Of a DNA stretch of 64,000 bases, positions 12,446-23,880 are shown piece by piece; the first letter of the stretch is position 1, and each line of letters begins with the position of its first letter. Origin of the DNA: Gibbula magus (taxonomy: Eukaryota > Mollusca > Gastropoda > Trochida > Trochidae); contig OW388297.1 in the NCBI GenBank assembly GCA_936450465.1, forward strand, positions 54,366,989 to 54,430,988. Direction: 5' to 3'. Below the pieces are notes generated by a model. It made no database searches, had not been told where the DNA came from, and worked only from the letters and a program-made list of their open reading frames with translations. Position numbers and translations under genes: made by a program.

Positions 12446-13670
12446 GATTCTCCAATGAAATAACTTGTAAGAATTTCTTGGATTTCTCTCGTAAGTTATC
12501 GTAAGTTTTGTTCAATATTTAATTTTTATAAATGTATTAGATAATATTAAAGTTCAAATTGTGGAATTTTTAATGTTTTGACACTCAATGTGTGGAAAAT
12601 GAAGATCGATATGACGCTTTTCCTTGTCACGTGATCGAAGTCTAGACTGTCTTAGTCGTTTTTGCTTACAGCGAGAGCGGGCATGTAGCGACTTTGATTA
12701 TCAATTATGGTTGTCGTTGGAATCCATTATTCATTTCAACCTCAAACTCGATGTTAATAAGGATGAAACATTCTCAATATAAATGAAAACAAACGATCAA
12801 CAGAAGATTGAGCGTTTATTTGACAGAGTATTTCGCAGATAAACAAAGACGTATATATGCGACCGGCACATTTTATCGTTTGGTTTGTTCTAGTGTTATT
12901 CGTTGCCTCGCATCAAGGTTGGAATGTAATTTGCATATTACGGAGTTACCCGAACTGATTGCCAACCAATGAAATCGCCAGTACTATACCGACGAAAAGT
13001 GTCGAAGCTATGATCTATTTATAGTCTTGGAAGTACAAGGCATTGACAGTCGATAATGTTACGTGAAACAGTTCAACAAGAAATATTGACTGCTGGACAC
13101 GTTGCGTCAGAAGGACGCATGTTATTAAAATCAAGTGCGTCATTTATAAAAACAATGCGTAATTTACGCAAGACGCAAGGCAAAATGAATCACTGTATGA
13201 CTTGCAGATCGCGGACAGGGCTAGTTGAGTACTAGCTCAATGGTAGACATCCGAAAATAATTCTAAGTCAGTGTCCGTGACCCGGTATGAGGCTCCTAGG
13301 AATTGTTTATGGCGATCCCGGACCATGCCGGGGTTCGCAAGTTAAGGGTTAACATTTGTTTATTGTCCAGATTAATTACCACTTTATCTAGTGATGCATT
13401 AGTGACTTCATATTCATAATTCATGATTCATTAAATGACAATAACTCCTTATGATAAGGCTTTTGGAGGATGACCGCATCGTGTGAAGTATATAATCTAT
13501 ATTGAACATGTGACGTCAGTTGCATGTTGTTGAATTTCAATCTTATTGGAGGATGGATCTTCCCTGATCTCAGTGTTGAGTTGACCCTTAGCTTCCTAGA
13601 TATGTTAACCCTGCGTTCCCTTGAATAATTTAGGATAACCTCACAATGTGGTTGTGATTCCTGTTAAATG

Positions 13671-13974
13671 GGGATAGCGCAGTGGTTAGCGAGTTCGGCT
13701 TCAGATCAAGAGGTCCGTGGTTCGAATCCAGCCAGGGGCACGGCAACTTTGTCTGCAGTAGAGAACTGTTCTACAGGCAGTAAGGTTTGGGTGCAATGTT
13801 ACACTGAATTTCAGAGTAGTACCACCCATGGTTCGCTAGTTCCTGCCGTTGCTCGCAGATTTCACCGCAATGCATAGCCACGTGGCATTGCGGGCTTTCT
13901 CCCTGCCGTAATACTAGCAGTCGCGATATAAGTGAAATACTCTTGAAAGCGGCGTTAAACCCCAACTCACCTCA
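13671..13974 (+). mobile_element. tRNA-derived SINE, full length, with 11-bp TSD
   Basis: Reference copy of the window's main SINE family. Box A-like GATAGCGCAGTGGTTAGCG and box B-like GGTTCGAATCC start the element. The body follows (CTGCAGTAGAGAACTGTTCT, GGTTTGGGTGCAATGTTACA, CACCCATGGTTCGCTAGTTC, CGGGCTTTCTCCCTGCC) and the 3' end is AAGCGGCGTTAAACCCCAAC then TCACCTCAC. Flanked by perfect direct repeats CCTGTTAAATG (13660-13670, 13975-13985), proving retrotransposition. Confidence 0.93.
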
Positions 13975-14216
13975 CCTGTTAAATGATACTAAGGATCCAG
14001 CAAGAAACCAAAACTTGTCCTCAAAAGGATTATTCTAGAACTTCATAGCAGGCAAAAGGTTAGTCTGTCCTTATACCGATTACCTTTAATAGCAGCTGAG
14101 GGTAAAGGAACCTAAAGTTGAATAAGAGCTGGGCATTCAATAAGAGCCATGCCTCAAATAGAGGCCTGGTTTATATCTCATCAATAACTGCTTAACTAAT
14201 AGATTCAACTTCTTTC

Positions 14217-14400
14217 AATGGCATTTAGAAGTTGGTTAGATGAAGGAGAACAAGCTTTATGGATTTACAAGTTCTTTATTGCAGTAGTGCGACGTTTCGG
14301 TGTAGATTCATCATTTGCTTGATAACGGTGTTAGAATCTACACCGAAACGTCGCACTCCTGCAATAAAGAAGTTGTAAATCCATAATACTCGTTCTCCTT
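14217..14400. mobile_element. Foldback element with 52-bp arms
   Basis: Left arm 14258-14309 (TATGGATTTACAAGTTCTTT ... GCGACGTTTCGGTGTAGATTC) and right arm 14334-14385 are near-perfect inverted copies around a short AT-rich loop. Related elements lie at 10489-10640 and, as a fragment, at 26505-26540. Confidence 0.82.
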
Positions 14401-14474
14401 AATAGATTCAAGCTTGTAAGTAGTAGAGTACTAAAATTACGGCTGTTCCTCGGATTATATATGCCTCCTATATG

Positions 14475-15310
14475 TTAAAGAGCCATCACGGATGTTGATG
14501 AAAATATTAAATTTTTTCCAAAAATCTATCTCCCTGATATAAATACACTTAATTTGTCCCTAATTTTTCCAACTTAAGATAAGCCGAGAAATTGCATTAA
14601 TTAGTAAAGGTGTTTTCCAGTCTAAATATAGATCCAGTCTATTATTTTCAAGCGCAAAGCATTATGGTCTAGCCCACACACAGTAAACAAACACACGAAA
14701 GAATAACAAAAAATATGAGCAATGAAAGAAATCGAAATATATAATTTTTTTATGGTTATTTATTTACCATTTCATTTAATTATGTATTTGCTACAGATAT
14801 TGGAATAATTGTTTTACGCAACTAGGTATTTTTCTTGAAATGAGAGTAAAAATTTGTCATAATTTGCTGGTCTTATCTCAATAAAAAGAACATTAAACAG
14901 GAAATAATTTGTATATTCTCAGGACATTTAGAAACATAGTTTGTAAAGCAATCGTCACATTCAGTAATGTGTGACAAGGGTACTTTGCAAGAGAGACACG
15001 TGCAGCACGTGCAGCACATGGGTTGTTATGGCGACTTGCGCTAGAGACGAGCCTTCACGCTTCGGAATCGCTTGCTGTTTGTGTAGTACGTATTACGCAA
15101 AAAAGGTGACTCTGTTTATATACGTCAGATACCCGTAGGGCGCGCTAGTCGAAGTGATACTTCTCTTTGAAACCAAATTTCAATACATTGCCGTGATATG
15201 AAAATTATTTAACATATGCCATGTTGTAGATAAAAGATTTCTCTGGCGAATGACGTTATAAATATATTTTCCAAAAATGTGAAACACTAACATCCGTGAT
15301 GGCTCTTTAA
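14475..15310. mobile_element. 836-bp TTAA-flanked inverted-repeat element (family B)
   Basis: Left end TTAAAGAGCCATCACGGATG and right end CATCCGTGATGGCTCTTTAA are perfect inverted repeats extending two further bases inward. No reading frame. Probably a non-autonomous DNA transposon. Confidence 0.85.
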
Positions 15311-15944
15311 GGAGCATTAAAATGTTAATAAGGTCCCGGGCCCCTATAAGAAGAAATATTGTTGTTCATATTTGTCATTTCATTTATCAATTGACAATAG
15401 TAATCTAAAGAAAGTTATTATGTCTTCAGTCATATCCGATATATTGTACATTTTGCTGATATGATTAATTTTACTCATGAACAGCTGAACTTGACTCAAG
15501 TGGGTATATTTCCTGTACAACTATTTCAAGCCACAATTGCAGGACATGAAGCTACAGCTTTAATGTCTTTTCAGAGAAAAACACTTGTGTTTTTTATGAC
15601 TCTGTAGTAGAATTGCTTACAGGATTTGTTTGATACTTGAGATTTCTGAAAGTTAAAAATTATAAAAATTACATTATGTTCTGTTTCTATGACAACAAGA
15701 ATAAGTACTTTGGCTCCTTTTCCAACATACTAACAACATGCTAAGGTGATTTGAAGTTTCTAAGGTAACCTTCCAAGAAATTTGATTTGGAATTTATATG
15801 ATATAAAGGCCCTTTGCCACCATATTTGTATATATATATATGAATATATATTTTGATCCATGTGGGCTCTCATTGTTCGTGAAGTTTTGAAATAACACTA
15901 CTTGACATTGTTATGAAGAACTAGTTCTCTCTATTGCTTGCTTG

Positions 15945-16515
15945 CCTGCTTGCCTGCTTGCCCTAGGATTTTGAGCTTAAATGATTTTGGGCTTGGTTTC
16001 TCTTAGATTTTGGGCTTGTTCCCCCTTAGATTTTGGGCATGTTTGCCCTAAGAATTTGGGCTTGTTCGCTCTTAGAATTTGGGCTTGGGCTTGTTCGCTC
16101 TTAGAATTTGGGCTTGTTCGCTCTTAGATTTGAGCTTGATTGATCTTAGATTTTTGACTTAGTTGCTCTTAGAATTTGGGCTTGTTCGCTCTTAGATTTT
16201 GGGCTTGTTCGCTCTTAGAATTTGGGCTTGTTTGCCCTTAGAATTTGGACTTGTTTGCCCTTAGAATTTGGGCTTGTTTGCCCTTAGAATTTGGGCTTGT
16301 TTGCCCTTAGATTATGAGCTTGGTTGCTGTTAGATTTTGAGCTAGATTGCTCTTAGATTTTTTATTTTGTTGCTCTCAGTTTTTGGGCTTGGTTGCCTTA
16401 GATTTTGGGCTTGTTCGCCCTTAGAATTTGGGCTTGTCCACCCTTAGAATTTGGGCTTGTTTGCCCTTAGAATTTGGGCTTTGTTGCTGTTAGATTTTGG
16501 GCTTGTTTGCTCTTG
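15945..16515 (+). repeat. 23-bp minisatellite
   Basis: About 24 diverged copies of GGGCTTGTTTGCCCTTAGAA+TTT, with GTTCGCTC, GTTTGCCC and GGTTGC variants in local blocks, indicating repeated local expansion. Confidence 0.9.
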
Positions 16516-17282
16516 GGATTTTAAAAAGTAAAATCAACCACCTATATTTAAAGCAACCACTCCTTCAACCAAATATTCCCTAAGTATCAATGAGATATAT
16601 GTCACAGTTTAATGATATAGATTAACTTGATGACTGTAAACAAAGAAGACATTTTTCCCCCCGATCGGTTTACATGCAGCTGTGAAAGATATACAGATGA
16701 GAAGCATGTCATTACGTCAAGGAGGCTGTAATTGTCATGTTCTGACTGCATACTTAAAACTACAATACACTGCTTGTTTTCGATGGTTCTATTGTGATCT
16801 GGCTGTATATCTCATACCGTGGGATTTAGTCCTCTTTTGTTGAAACATGATCTGTTTTTACACAATTGTACCCATTTCTGTTGACGTAGGTACACTGTTG
16901 ACACCAAAGTACAGTCACAGTAGTTCAGTAGCACTTGTTAAAGTTTTATTTTGCAATGAAATGTCATATAGGGGGGAAGATATGGTTCAGCCTCAACAGT
17001 CTTTGTGTGAGTATCATTTAAAATTGATATCACCTTGCTAATATTTAAGTCATGTCATGAGAAAATATATTGTCTTCAATTTCCACAAAATTTGATTTTG
17101 GAATGTTCACCTCAACTTCATCAAATGCATCAGAAGATTAATTTTGCCAACCAGATTTCAGTTTCAATAGTTTTTCAAATATTTCACGTGCAAATTGAAT
17201 TACATCTTGCCTTTGGAATTATTCAATAAATGCTAGAGATAGTTCTTTTTAAATGTATTTTTGAAGCCACAGCTTAAAAAGG

Positions 17283-17460
17283 GTGGGAAGGAAATAACAA
17301 CCCTGTTTGAACAAGAGGGAAACTTTGGCCTGGGCCAAACCTTCCCCCAGGGTAAAAGTATCCAAGGACAAACTTTCTCCGGGGAACCTTTGGCCTAGGC
17401 CATTTACTCCCCGTGGAAAGTTTATACCAGGGAAGAAATGGCCTGCTAGGCCACAATATC
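17283..17460. repeat. Cluster of GGCC-centred short palindromes
   Basis: TTTGGCCTGGGCCAAA, TTGGCCTAGGCCA and TGGCCTGCTAGGCCA alternate with CCAGGG / CCCCGTGG and AAACTTT motifs. Open frames occur on both strands only because the region is partly self-complementary. Confidence 0.5.
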
Positions 17461-17864
17461 TATATGTTTGTGCTATGTGTGTACACATGTGTACGTGTAA
17501 ACATGATGCTGAATCACCCGTCCATGACTCAGTCTGTCTGTCTGTGTGTGTCCAGATGGTCAGAAATCTCGCATTGTTCTGTAGATGATGTAATATGTCA
17601 GCACGCAGGACCTATCTCTCCATTGTTGATGTTGATCATTTCCTGTGCCGCTATCGTCGTCATGTGTTTGTAGACTGTCGCATGGTCTTTATAATCATAT
17701 TTCCTCCTATATTATGTATAGATATATAAGAGCTTTGGAGTTAACATTTCAAAGTTCTAACAGCACATCTCCAAGATTATTTTCTTACTGCCATCGTCAT
17801 CATGTGTTTGTAGACTGTCTCAAAAGTCTTGTTTATCATATTCATATTTTCTCCTATATTATAT

Positions 17865-18210
17865 CCGACCGTCCGTAATCATTTCGTTTCCGGAGCAGAA
17901 CTCGAAAACCGTTCATGATATCTTTCTGAAACTTTCCATGTGTATTACCCACCAACTGAAGTGGTGCCTTTTGATAATTTCAGATTTCTCAAATTTTTAT
18001 TTATTTTTCGTTTCCATAGAAACGTGTTTGATTTGGACTGGTTCTTAAGCAGAAGTCCAAAACCCTTAACATACCTGAAACTCAGCATCTGTATTACCCA
18101 CTAACTGAAGTACGGTAGTAGACACACAAGTATCTGTCAAAGATGTGTTTTACAAATTTTGTGGGACCGGTGTGATATGTCATCTTCTGATGACTCTTGT
18201 TCTTCCTCCG
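17865..18210. mobile_element. Second copy of the TATCCCACCGGT family
   Basis: GACCGTCCGTAATCATTTCG, ACTGAAGTGGTGCCTTTTGA, GTTTCCATAGAAACGTG and TCATCTTCTGATGACTCTTG in the same order as at 35760-36420, with only one internal unit. The left TATCCCACC end is missing. Confidence 0.7.
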
Positions 18211-18852
18211 AGCCAATGTTACAAGAAGAAATACTGTCCAGTCAGATCTCTTTTATCTGCATGATTTGGTCCAAAATCGTCCAGATAGCGAGTCATGCAG
18301 TTATCCGAATCAGGCATGTCTCTAATCAAAAGATGACTGATTTAATGTAACAATGCTCATTTCTTGAGTCTGACTACATTTTCAGTTTCAGTGTAAATGT
18401 TTTATTACGAACTGTACATTTCCTCAATTAAAGTGTGTTATCTATGTTTGAACAAGGCAGATTTTGGACGACAGCCGTGTGTAAAACATTTGAGACAAAT
18501 ATCGTTACTCACCACTCAAATCTTGCCAATAAGCTGATCATGCGAGTCCATTTCCCTTCAAGCTGTGATTTTAAAGTGTTCACATTAAAATGTCCGCTCG
18601 AAGGTAGTTCGAGTGATCTAACTGATGTGGTGATACCGAAACACTCGAAGTAGAGTTTTAATTATGGCACCACGATTGAATGGTCAGCCATTTTGCTGTC
18701 TGAACACTCAAATTCGCATGAGACCTATACACACTGTCCGTTTATACGTAGCACCATTTTCTTCCCATACGGTTAACAATTTTCTGTGGAAACAGCTTAT
18801 CAGGTAGTGATATTCGATGTTTTATCCTCAAATGTAATATAATGTATAAACT

Positions 18853-19228
18853 TTCATAAATGGCAAATTTGAGAAAACATAATTTGCAATTTGCTAGCCT
18901 ACGATATTCCATAGAAAGAAGTTTGAGGATATGTCCAATATGTAAGTCAGCTATAGAGGATGAAATTCACTTTGTTTTTGTATGTCCAAATTATAATGAC
19001 TTAGACAACAATACATCCCGAATCATTACCTTTTAAAATATCCTTCAACTGCCTTTGTTTCCATCTTGTCTTCCAAAAATGAAAATGTTAAACGCAGTTT
19101 AGCGCTCTTTTTATAACATGCTGTCACCCTAAGAAGCAATCTATTATCAGAACTGTAATTTGTTGTAATGTACCTGTATGTATCATATACATAAATGTAA
19201 ATGTGTACTTGTATATGGGCCGGAGGCC
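18853..19228 (+). pseudogene. 3' fragment of a non-LTR retrotransposon (decayed ORF2 end)
   Basis: In frame from about 18871: LRKHNLQFASLRYSIERSLR then ICPICKSAIEDEIHFVFVCP and NYNDLD. This matches the Cys-rich tail (CxxC ... EDExHF ... CPxY) found after the reverse transcriptase in many metazoan LINEs. A stop (about 19035) or a frameshift follows, and HYLLKYPSTAFVSILSSKNE resumes in another frame. The 3' part is A/T-rich and ends GGGCCGGAGGCC, a small hairpin common at such 3' ends. No reverse transcriptase core upstream. Clearly dead. Confidence 0.65.
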
Positions 19229-19726
19229 TTAAAGGTGCATCCATTGTGTTTCATAAAATTTGATTTGGCTTTAATACGTTCAAACACACCATATGTGCTG
19301 TTTACAATACAAACAAATTCACTAAGCTTGCATATTCATCCTCAATCGCCAAATATATCATAATTACTAGTTTCAAATTAAAACCGAGTAACATCATTAT
19401 GCATGTGCTGAAACCGAAAGTGCATGTCCTATTTACACGCACAGTAGTTATATGACCTATTAAACATTATCAACCCAAATGTTTTATTTTATCTGTTTTA
19501 AATAAGATTCCAAAATTACGTTTGACTCATTGGCGCTCGCCACACGCGGTGCATTGTCTGGTTTTCGATCAGAAATTGACACTTTTACCTTCATATCGTC
19601 AATATACTAAGTCGAGTATCATCAAAATGGTAGTTTTCGGTAACAGTTGGTACTTCTCGATAAAGTAAGACCATTTATAACGTTTGGCATATTTGACCCC
19701 CAACAACACAATGGATGTACCTTTAA
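19229..19726. mobile_element. 498-bp TTAA-flanked inverted-repeat element (family C)
   Basis: Left TTAAAGGTGCATCCATTGTG, right CACAATGGATGTACCTTTAA: one mismatch over 22 bases. No coding capacity. It abuts the 3' end of a retrotransposon fragment. Confidence 0.83.
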
Positions 19727-20185
19727 TTACAATAAACATCTTTAACTTGACAGTGCCTGGTAGATAAAAAAAAAAATACTACAGGGGACTGGCAGACAGT
19801 CTGAGGCAGCAATGTGTTAGAAGGTCAGCAAGATGTGGGGGTCAGTATAAATGGGTTCAAGTTGTGGGTGTTTGCTGGAATGTTTACAGGTGTCAATGTT
19901 ACCTTGAGTTACCTGGAAGTACAAGAAACTATAAACAAGTGCTCGTTCACATTTCCTTCTGACATTGGATGCCTTATGATTTGATTTCACAGGAACAAGG
20001 ACAAAGTAATGATAATCATAATAGTATGTCATGTTCTTTGATGTTAAGTGTCTTTGATTTCTAATAAGCATAACATATTGACCATACACTATTTTTTATT
20101 TACTCTTGATTACTGGTGGTTCATAAGCCAGGAGCTGAAAATTGGTATATTAGTACATCTCTGAAGGTCTCTGATAGTCCTTTCA

Positions 20186-20530
20186 ATCACTCACTCACTC
20201 ACTCACTGAAACTCACTCACTCACTGAGACTCACTCACTCAATCACTGATACTCACTCACTCACTGAGACTCACTCACTTACTCACTCACTGTGACTCAC
20301 TTACTCACAGAGACTCACCCACTCACTGAGACTCACTCACTCATGGAGACTCACTCACTCACTCAAGGAGACTCACTCACTCACTCACTCACTGAGACTC
20401 ACTCACTCAATCACTCACTCACTGAGACTCACTCACTCACTCACTGAAACTCACTCACTCACTCACTGAGACTCACTCACTGAAACTCACTCACTCACTC
20501 ACTCACTCACTCACTCACTCACTCACTGAG
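20186..20530 (+). repeat. ACTC microsatellite with ACTGAG variants
   Basis: Runs of (ACTC)n interrupted regularly by CACTGAGACTCACT. The ACTCACTCACTC tail of the second SINE family is a plausible seed. Confidence 0.92.
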
Positions 20531-20608
20531 ACTCACTGTTATCATGTGATTGAGTTGAAGCATCTCATCCTGCCAGGTTTCCTTTTCACTGCTAGGTATA
20601 CCTATAAA

Positions 20609-20852
20609 TTCGGGGGTTTGAATCCAACCAGCTTTGCCTGCTATAAGAACTTTCCTACATGCAGTAAGGTTTGGGTACAATGCAATGGGCTTTCGCAACA
20701 AGAGGTCCGGGGTTTTGGTGCAATGCTACACTGAATTTCAGAGCAGTACCACTCATGTGTCGCTAGTTCCAGCCAATGCTCGCTGGTTTCACCACAATAC
20801 ATAGCTAAAATGGTGTTATGACCTTTCTCTCCTAGCTTTCCTCTGCAATAAC
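20609..20852 (+). mobile_element. SINE, degraded copy
   Basis: Recognisable box B (GGGTTTGAATCC), the GCAGTAAGGTTTGGG block and the TAGTTCCAGCCAATGCTCGC block. It contains an internal 50-60 bp insertion-like stretch repeating part of the tRNA head (AACAAGAGGTCCGGGG) and lacks a clean 3' end. It lies just after the ACTC repeat. Confidence 0.75.
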
Positions 20853-20897
20853 AGTAACCAGGAAGGAGGAAAATACATTTGAAATCAACATTTGACC

Positions 20898-21256
20898 TTA
20901 AAGGGGCAGTAGCACGTTTTTTTGCTCAAATAAGTCGATGAAATGTATTTGAAAAATAATGTCACCAAAAGTAAAACACTCTTCTCTCTTTGAAAATCAA
21001 GTTAAAAATGAGTGTACATGCTTCTGTAAAGGCAGTGTTATGGTTTTTATAATTCGAAATGATAAAAGGTGTTCACATTAAAATGTCCGCCATGCAACTT
21101 TTGCTTTAAAAGCACCACCGTTATTACCACTACAGATAATTGGTTTGTGTAATAAGATGTTTTACCCTCTAAAGTATATATAAATGACATTAACTCATTA
21201 TGAGTGGGAAATTTGAAAAAAATAAATTTACGAAAAATGTGCTATAGCCCCTTTAA
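20898..21256. mobile_element. TTAA-flanked MITE (family A)
   Basis: Ends TTAAAGGGGCAGTAGCACG and TATAGCCCCTTTAA, 359 bp with TTAA at both ends. Long subterminal inverted repeats (GCTCAAATAAGTCGATGAAA; ATGTCCGCCATGCAA near the centre). No coding capacity. TTAA target sites are characteristic of piggyBac-like transposition; assignment to that superfamily is inference. Confidence 0.8.
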
Positions 21257-21987
21257 CCCTTTATCTGATGAGTTATTGATGCTGAGTAGCCAACTTTCAG
21301 GAGGTGTAATTTTTTAATAAAGTAATAATTGGAGTTACTAGGGGCAGTTGATAAATATAGCTGGAAATTCAATGTATTAGGAGTAATGGAGTTAATGATT
21401 AATCAATGTCTTTTTTTTCTCCATATTGGTGAAGTACCTGTTGTGTGCACCGGATAAAAATAATTCTTTTAATTCAATTTCTGAAGTGGTGTTGAACATT
21501 TTTTCTGTAACTCGGAGATCGATATAACAAGACATTACATGTCAGAAATTATGTAATTGAGAAATGTCTATAAATATTATTGAACTCTTTGACAAACTTT
21601 GTCACTAAATACTGTGAAATTAATATCCTTGTTTCATATTAAAAATTATAAACAATAAATTAATGTAACATTGTTGCTTTGTAGTTATTCCAGTTTTGTC
21701 TCCAAATTCTGGGTCAACAAATAAAGAATTATCTGGTCTATATATGTAATGGTCTGATCATATAATCTACTTACTGATATAAGCAAGTAGATATTAATAT
21801 CTCTGTGTTACGTTTACCTGCAGTCACTCAAGCAAATACAGATTATTGTTCTTTTTATAAGTATATATTTTACTTCACATAACTGAAGAGGGGCTATTGC
21901 TATGTAGCAACTTAAGTCATATGTTTGAAATAGTTTTAATACTGTAACGACTCTGTTTAAAAATTATCACTTCTCTGTACTTTTGTT

Positions 21988-22062
21988 TCCCATTCATTCA
22001 TTCATTCATTTATTCACCAATTCATTCATTCACCAATTCATTCATTCATACATTGATTAATT
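21988..22062 (+). repeat. ATTC microsatellite
   Basis: CCATTCATTCATTCATTCAT with two ACCAATTCATTC interruptions. Confidence 0.9.
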
Positions 22063-22359
22063 TAAATTTTCATACATTCATTCCTTGATCCAATTCTCTC
22101 ATTTGCAAATCCAATCATTCATTCTTTTCTTACTTGAAAAGATTGTTGTACTAGATGTCTTTATTTCGAAAAACATTTGTTTAAGTTAAAGATGACTGTG
22201 TGACTAGTTACTCATAAATATTTATTTATAGTTTTGATCCTGTTGAAATTGTGAAGATTTTCGATATTTATGAAAGTTTCAAAATTACATAAACTTATTT
22301 AGTATATTTATTTATCATAGTTTTGAATTTAGATTGAATTTCTTTTCATATTAATATGA

Positions 22360-22580
22360 AAAGAAAACCATTTAACTCAATCGCTGTGTTTAAAAGAATT
22401 TTAAAATACGACATGATTTCTTGCAACATAGATTTAAAATCAATTTCATCTTTAGTTTTCAAAATACCTAAATTCCATTCAACTCAATTGCTGTGTTTTT
22501 TTAAATGACACAACATTATTTCATGCAACATAGATTTAAAATCAATTTCATCTTTAGTTTTCAAAATACCTAAATTCCCA
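22360..22580 (+). repeat. ~110-bp tandem duplication
   Basis: CATAGATTTAAAATCAATTT then CATCTTTAGTTTTCAAAATA CCTAAATTCC occurs twice (near 22429 and 22530), preceded each time by CAACTCAATTGCTGTG-like sequence. Confidence 0.85.
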
Positions 22581-23175
22581 GATCCAACTATTTCAGTGTT
22601 TTCAATGGATTTCAAATGACTATTTTTACCCTGTTAGGTTACTCCGTAAGATTACTTAACCGGTGTGTTCTGCCTCTCGCACAACAAAAATTTGTTTTTG
22701 TATTTTGTCGCGAAGCTTCCGAGTCAGCCACATGGTGGGGAAAACCAATATTTTGACCACAAAACATGCGACGAATGTCAGAGGCTAGGGGTCAAGGTCG
22801 TTTGTGGAGTTCCCCTTTACGATCTTATTTGCTTACTATGTGCTCTCCACAAGTAGAGATAAAGAAAGCTGCAATCTTATATGTGAACCAGCCAATGTGT
22901 GGGATTTCAACAGCAGGTCTATCTACAATTTATTTTAAAATTTTATTTCAATTTGCATGCAATTTTGAAGTGGATTGTCTCGTTTGAAGTTGCTTTTGAA
23001 ATTTAATTCAAATTTACAGGTAATTGAATTGTATCCTGTTTATATATCTTTTTGAAATTTTATTAAATTTCGTAAATCTTGTTTCCTTGAGTTTGAATTT
23101 GTTTGAAAAATTTGTTCAAGTTTGGTGTTAATTCTTATCTGATTAAAATTTGAGATTGTTTATTTAATTTTACAG

Positions 23176-23275
23176 GTAAACTTGAAGCCACCAAGCCCCA
23201 ACATAATTGTGATAGAACTGGAGAAACACTGATCGTCTTGATGTACATAGGGCGGATTCACCAACCGTAGATCAG
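23176..23275 (+). other. Putative 5'UTR exon of the SLC4 gene
   Basis: A 100-nt segment preceded by a T-rich tract and TTTTACAG and followed by the strong donor CAG|GTAAGTTC. It is richer in G and C than its surroundings. It holds a short upstream reading frame ATG..TAG (23241-23270, nine codons). The next plausible plus-strand acceptor leads to the exon carrying the SLC4 start codon at 44573, about 21 kb away. Assignment to this gene is inference: strand and order fit, but no transcript is available, and it could belong to an unrelated transcript. Confidence 0.4.
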
Positions 23276-23518
23276 GTAAGTTCTTAATTTTGTTAAATGA
23301 TTAAAATATTATATAAAATATATGGACATTTCAAGGTGTTCTTTTGGGATGAAACACTTGATATAGACAATATTTACTTGTGATATGATAGGTATTTCAT
23401 TATTTCGCAAAATCGATGAATGCAGATTTTGTAATATATTTCTTGCAGTTAATTATGACATAATGATTTGAACTTCATATCAAGTTAACCCTTTTCCTGC
23501 TTTCATGTATCCTGACTC

Positions 23519-23880
23519 TTAAAGGGGCAGTAGCACGTTTTTTTCAAAATTTATTTTTTCAAATTTCCCATTTATAATGATAGTTTATGTCATTTAAATT
23601 AACTTAAGAGGGTAAAACATCTTATTACGCAAACCAATTATCTGTAGTGGTAAAAACTATGTTGCGTATAAAGCAAAAATTGCATGGCGGCCATTTTATT
23701 GTGAACACAATTTATTATTTTGTATTACAAAAACGATTCCAATGGCTTTACCGAAACATGTACACTCATTTTAAACTTTATTTTCCGAAGAGAGAAAGAT
23801 GTTTTACTATTGGTGAAATTATTTTTCAAATACATTTCATCAACTTATTTGAGCGAAAATACGTGCTACTGCCCCTTTAA
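23519..23880. mobile_element. TTAA-flanked MITE (family A)
   Basis: TTAAAGGGGCAGTAGCACG left end and CGTGCTACTGCCCCTTTAA right end are perfect 19-bp inverted repeats. 362 bp, opposite orientation to the 20898 copy. It begins about 240 bases after the putative 5'UTR exon. Confidence 0.88.

Larger units (their letters stand above)
8752..13195 (-). mobile_element. Complete hAT-superfamily DNA transposon with intact spliced transposase
   Basis: Seen: the left end begins CAGTGATTCATTTTGCTTT (8752-8770). The right end, 13177-13195, read as reverse complement is CAGTGATTCATTTTGCCTT, so 18 of 19 bases match. Directly outside both ends is TATGA (8747-8751 and 13196-13200), a candidate 5-bp target-site duplication. 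Between the ends lies a six-exon transposase gene on the minus strand with no internal stop and a polyadenylation signal. Known: hAT elements usually duplicate 8 bp, but subgroups with 5- or 6-bp duplications have been described; CAGTG-type ends fit the superfamily. Subterminal regions are asymmetric: repeated GAGTCA near the left end and repeated GCGT/ACGC near the right end, typical of transposase-binding sites. The third intron contains a nested foldback insert. Inference: an autonomous, relatively young element. Confidence 0.85.
15311..18852. other. Non-coding stretch around minisatellites and repeat copies
   Basis: Outside the 23-bp minisatellite, the GGCC palindrome cluster and the 17865 repeat copy nothing coding is visible. 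18520-18850 contains CACATTAAAATGTCCGC, which resembles the MITE family A interior. Confidence 0.45.
21257..23175. other. AT-rich DNA upstream of the putative 5'UTR exon
   Basis: ATTC microsatellite and a 110-bp duplication; otherwise long A/T tracts. A promoter for the downstream exon could be here, but no convincing TATA/initiator arrangement was identified. Confidence 0.4.

Noticed and set aside
8744..13203. Standard 8-bp hAT target duplication
   Set aside because: The 8 bases outside the ends (TTATATGA and TATGACTT) do not match; only the adjoining TATGA 5-mer is an exact direct repeat.
17274..17588. Overlapping genes on both strands
   Set aside because: The open frames mirror each other because of partly palindromic GGCC-rich sequence; no family similarity.
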